This document shows positions 6,911-8,400 of a stretch of 8,400 bases of DNA, one piece after another (within the stretch, counting starts at the first letter, position 1; every line of letters begins with the position of its first letter). This DNA is from Alphaproteobacteria bacterium (lineage in GTDB: Bacteria; Pseudomonadota; Alphaproteobacteria; Rickettsiales; UBA1997): the NCBI GenBank assembly GCA_016869695.1, contig VGDN01000045.1, positions 1-8,400 of the forward strand, written 5' to 3'. Below the pieces are notes generated by a model, which saw only the letters and a program-made list of their open reading frames with translations, was not told where the DNA came from and ran no database searches. The position numbers were made by a program, and so were the translations under genes.

Positions 6911-7302
6911 CCCATTTTATGTAGGATGAACCTACGCAACCTGTTTAGCTCTTCCAGGTTTTTTCCCTTCACAAAATAATCCTGCGCGCCCAGACGCAGC
7001 GCCTCTTTCTTTACATCTTCATCTTCATTTGCACTCAACACTGCTACCGGAATTTTAGGATGAATCTTGGCAAGAACTTGCAATCCAGAAACATCGTGGA
7101 TTGCCAAATCCAGTAGCACCAAACCCACTTCCTCCGTTTTGATTTTTAGCACTTCTTCGCCAGCAAAGAACTTCAACGCGTCGCGACCGCTGCCAAGAGT
7201 AATTACTTTGTAATCACGTTCCTTGACTTCAGCCTCAATGATGCGAGCAAATAACTCAGCCTGAAAATTTTCGTCTTCGATTAGGAGTATGTATCGTTTC
7301 AT
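6907..7302 (-). CDS. Stand-alone response-regulator receiver domain protein (CheY-like)
   Basis: This 131-residue protein is a single receiver domain with no output domain. It has the acidic pair Glu9-Asp10 (LLIEDEN), the phospho-acceptor Asp65 in VLLDLAIHDVSG, Ser90 in AVLSANE, and Lys112 in YFVKGKN: the full set needed for Mg-dependent phosphorylation by a histidine kinase. Such proteins relay signals by binding a partner or passing on phosphate. No kinase is in the window. The ATG at 7302 has no strong ribosome site. Its TGA overlaps an ATG (ATGA at 6910-6907) that may be the old start of the transpeptidase. It is preceded on the same strand by the 69-residue membrane protein, 62 bases away. 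The output is unknown. Confidence 0.9.
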   Translation of the reverse strand: MKRYILLIEDENFQAELFARIIEAEVKERDYKVITLGSGRDALKFFAGEEVLKIKTEEVGLVLLDLAIHDVSGLQVLAKIHPKIPVAVLSANEDEDVKKEALRLGAQDYFVKGKNLEELNRLRRFILHKMG

Positions 7303-7364
7303 GATAGTTCGTGCGGTTGGTTTGTATCGCAGTAAATCCGCAATCTGATTGAGAATTTACAAGA

Positions 7365-7574
7365 TTATTTTTTCAGCAACATCACTGCAAGAGACACCCA
7401 AACACCAATATTGGCAATCAATACCCACTTTAAAATCAGATTCAGCTTTGGGTTTTCTTGTAAGGACTTAGCAAAGCGTCCGCGCAACATCTTGCCTGCT
7501 TGTAGCCACTTAAAACGATGGTCAAAGATTTTCTCCAACTCTTGTTTGGCCAACTTCTTTTCGTCTTGTTGCAT
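7365..7574 (-). CDS. Small single-pass membrane protein, hypothetical
   Basis: This is a 69-residue protein of no family I recognise. Residues 1-44 are highly charged and probably helical (EKKLAKQELEKIFDHRFKWL). Residues about 45-66 form one hydrophobic segment, and the chain ends in Leu-Leu-Lys-Lys. It may be a tail-anchored protein with a cytoplasmic N-terminus. The ATG at 7574 has only a weak AAAGAA-like ribosome site. It sits between the XRE regulator (with its long palindrome) and the receiver gene, all on the minus strand. The clear amphipathic-plus-membrane layout supports a real gene, but its small size leaves some doubt. Confidence 0.65.
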   Translation of the reverse strand: MQQDEKKLAKQELEKIFDHRFKWLQAGKMLRGRFAKSLQENPKLNLILKWVLIANIGVWVSLAVMLLKK

Positions 7575-7588
7575 TACTTAATTCTTTA

Positions 7589-7735
7589 AGAACCTGTCCT
7601 AAATCTCGCTAAGCCGAGCCAGCTATGCTGGTTTCGTTGCGCTCCGCTGCGCACGTACGTCTAAGTACGCTTACGCTGCGGTGCTTGCAAAACCAGCATA
7701 GCTGGCTCGGCTTAGCGAGATTAAGGACGGGTTCT
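7589..7735. repeat. 147-bp long palindromic element overlapping the end of the XRE gene
   Basis: The 46-base arms at 7589-7634 and 7690-7735 are reverse complements at 44 of 46 positions, around a 55-base GC-rich loop. The loop itself has a small tip stem (CGTAC with GTACG). Each arm also contains two abutting small palindromes, CTCGCTAAGCCGAG (7605-7618) and CCAGCTATGCTGG (7619-7631), so it could fold as one long hairpin or as separate short ones. The right arm supplies the last residues (RTRP) and TAA stop of the XRE gene; the left end is 15 bases before the 69-residue gene. There is no transposase and no clear target-site duplication. It may be a non-autonomous mobile palindrome that now acts as a transcript-end structure. 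Confidence 0.85.
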
Positions 7736-8164
7736 GAGATCCAGAAAGGCCTTAGCGGCAAGGCCAGAAATGATCTTTTCGTCGAGGGAGTCTTTGAGTT
7801 TGTTGCGCGCAATTTCTGTTTTGGTGGAATCAAAATCAACCATAAAGCCATAGATCTCTGTGGCTATTTTAATGAGCACATCCTTGTCGAATTGATCCGC
7901 ATAAACAGTGAAGGCAAGGTTCATTGCTGCGGTTAATTTTTTACGTCCTTTTTCATCAAATGGTTTGGTAGATTTACCGGTTAAAATTGCATCCGGCGTT
8001 ACATCCAATACCTCTGCTAACTTACACAAAACCTCGTTTGAGATTCCACTACGTCCCTTCTCAAAACCAGACAACAGCTGTTTGCTTACGCCAATCTTCT
8101 TGGCCAATTCGCTCTGGCCAACTTTCTTTTCTTCGCGGATTGTTCGTAAGAAATTTTGGAGCAT
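7721..8164 (-). CDS. XRE-family helix-turn-helix transcriptional regulator
   Basis: The protein has an N-terminal Cro/C1-type DNA-binding domain. From the ATG at 8164 it is 147 residues: LRTIREEKKVGQSELAKKIG begins the five-helix fold, VSKQLLSGFEKG holds the recognition helix, and ISNEVLCKLAEVLDVTPDAIL completes it (to about residue 63). The rest (about 80-145) looks helical, with no named domain that I can identify; it may serve for dimerisation or sensing. A GTG at 8218 would add 18 residues (starting MDLRKTASQN). I prefer 8164 because family members begin close to this Met, but ribosome sites are weak at both. The last four residues and the stop come from the 147-bp palindrome, so the original C-terminus may have been different. 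It is divergent from the tRNA-Phe gene. Its target is unknown. Confidence 0.87.
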   Translation of the reverse strand: MLQNFLRTIREEKKVGQSELAKKIGVSKQLLSGFEKGRSGISNEVLCKLAEVLDVTPDAILTGKSTKPFDEKGRKKLTAAMNLAFTVYADQFDKDVLIKIATEIYGFMVDFDSTKTEIARNKLKDSLDEKIISGLAAKAFLDLRTRP

Positions 8165-8223
8165 TTTTATTTGGAAAAGTTTGGTGAGATTTTGCGAAGC
8201 GGTTTTCCTTAAGTCCACCCAAG

Positions 8224-8251
8224 TTGCAAAATAAAAGCCCCTTCATAGGTT
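8224..8251 (+). promoter_or_regulatory. Possible promoter of tRNA-Phe
   Basis: TTGCAA (8224-8229) and TAGGTT (8246-8251) could be -35 and -10 boxes with a 16-base spacer. They are followed by a GC-rich stretch (GCCGCGCCCC), as seen in the discriminators of stable-RNA promoters under stringent control. The -10 match is poor, so this is only a candidate. Confidence 0.3.
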
Positions 8252-8267
8252 GCCGCGCCCCTTCTAG

Positions 8268-8343
8268 GCCTAGATAGCTCAGTCGGTAGAGCAAAGGACT
8301 GAAAATCCTTGTGTCGGTGGTTCGATTCCGCCTCTAGGCACCA
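8268..8343 (+). tRNA. tRNA-Phe (anticodon GAA)
   Basis: This is a full 76-base cloverleaf. The acceptor stem GCCTAGA pairs with TCTAGGC, followed by discriminator A and an encoded CCA (8341-8343). The D-arm is AGCTCAGTCGGTAGAGC. The anticodon stem AAGGA/TCCTT holds the loop CTGAAAA with GAA at 8301-8303. The T-arm is GGTGG-TTCGATT-CCGCC. The sequence is very close to the standard bacterial tRNA-Phe. Nothing else is visible from 8344 to 8400. Confidence 0.97.
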
Positions 8344-8400
8344 CACTCAAACATCCAATTCCTACTCCGTCTGATCTAGCCAAAAACGCTTCCAAACGCA

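Noticed and set aside
7589..7735. The long palindrome as an integron attC site
   Set aside because: The ends lack the GTTRRRY/RYYYAAC core pattern, the arms are almost perfectly paired without extrahelical bases, and no integrase or cassette array is present.
7625..7936. 103-residue plus-strand open frame running through the long palindrome and the XRE gene
   Set aside because: It is antisense to the XRE gene, begins in the palindrome loop and has no protein-like motif; the XRE frame has a clear domain.
1..8400. CRISPR array or defence system
   Set aside because: No regularly spaced direct repeats, Cas-like proteins, toxin-antitoxin pair, or restriction or phage genes were seen; the repeats present are inverted palindromes.

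Overview
The window looks like chromosomal DNA from an alphaproteobacterium of moderate-to-low GC. The evidence is the form of the encoded proteins: a NadD with the GLDQIWWVV...NPLK pattern, a 4-hydroxybenzoate polyprenyltransferase (so ubiquinone is made), and a PccA-type propionyl-CoA carboxylase alpha chain. This placement is inferred from remembered family patterns, not from a search. Genes are fairly densely packed, but several gene ends are decorated or overwritten by palindromic repeats, and one gene is decayed.

Left part (1-2112). Three minus-strand genes: ubiA (2035-1187), nadD (1000-422) and the start of a TatD-family hydrolase (425-1, running off the window). nadD and tatD overlap by ATGA. 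A perfect ParB-binding parS palindrome (51-66) lies inside tatD. The end of nadD is built from two inverted copies of a 27-bp palindromic repeat, and a 114-bp inverted-repeat element fills most of the nadD-ubiA gap.

Centre (2113-5184). Two plus-strand genes, pccA and a hisC-type aminotransferase, abut with no gap (stop TAA followed directly by ATG). pccA would act in propionyl-CoA breakdown with a PccB partner that is not in the window. The aminotransferase would act in histidine and possibly aromatic amino-acid synthesis.

Right part (5250-8218). Five minus-strand loci, read from the right: an XRE-type DNA-binding regulator, a 69-residue single-pass membrane protein, a stand-alone response-regulator receiver, a broken L,D-transpeptidase, and a 341-residue protein of unknown function with two membrane segments. 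The L,D-transpeptidase has at least two frameshifts, and its catalytic Cys and Arg are replaced. A 147-bp near-perfect palindrome covers the stop codon of the XRE gene. A tRNA-Phe(GAA) gene with encoded CCA lies on the plus strand at 8268-8343.

The most informative single signal is the parS site: if real, it places this window in the ParABS/origin-proximal part of the chromosome. I did not find a convincing new defence or mobile system. The unusual content is the parS site inside a gene, the repeat families at gene ends, and the degraded cell-wall gene.
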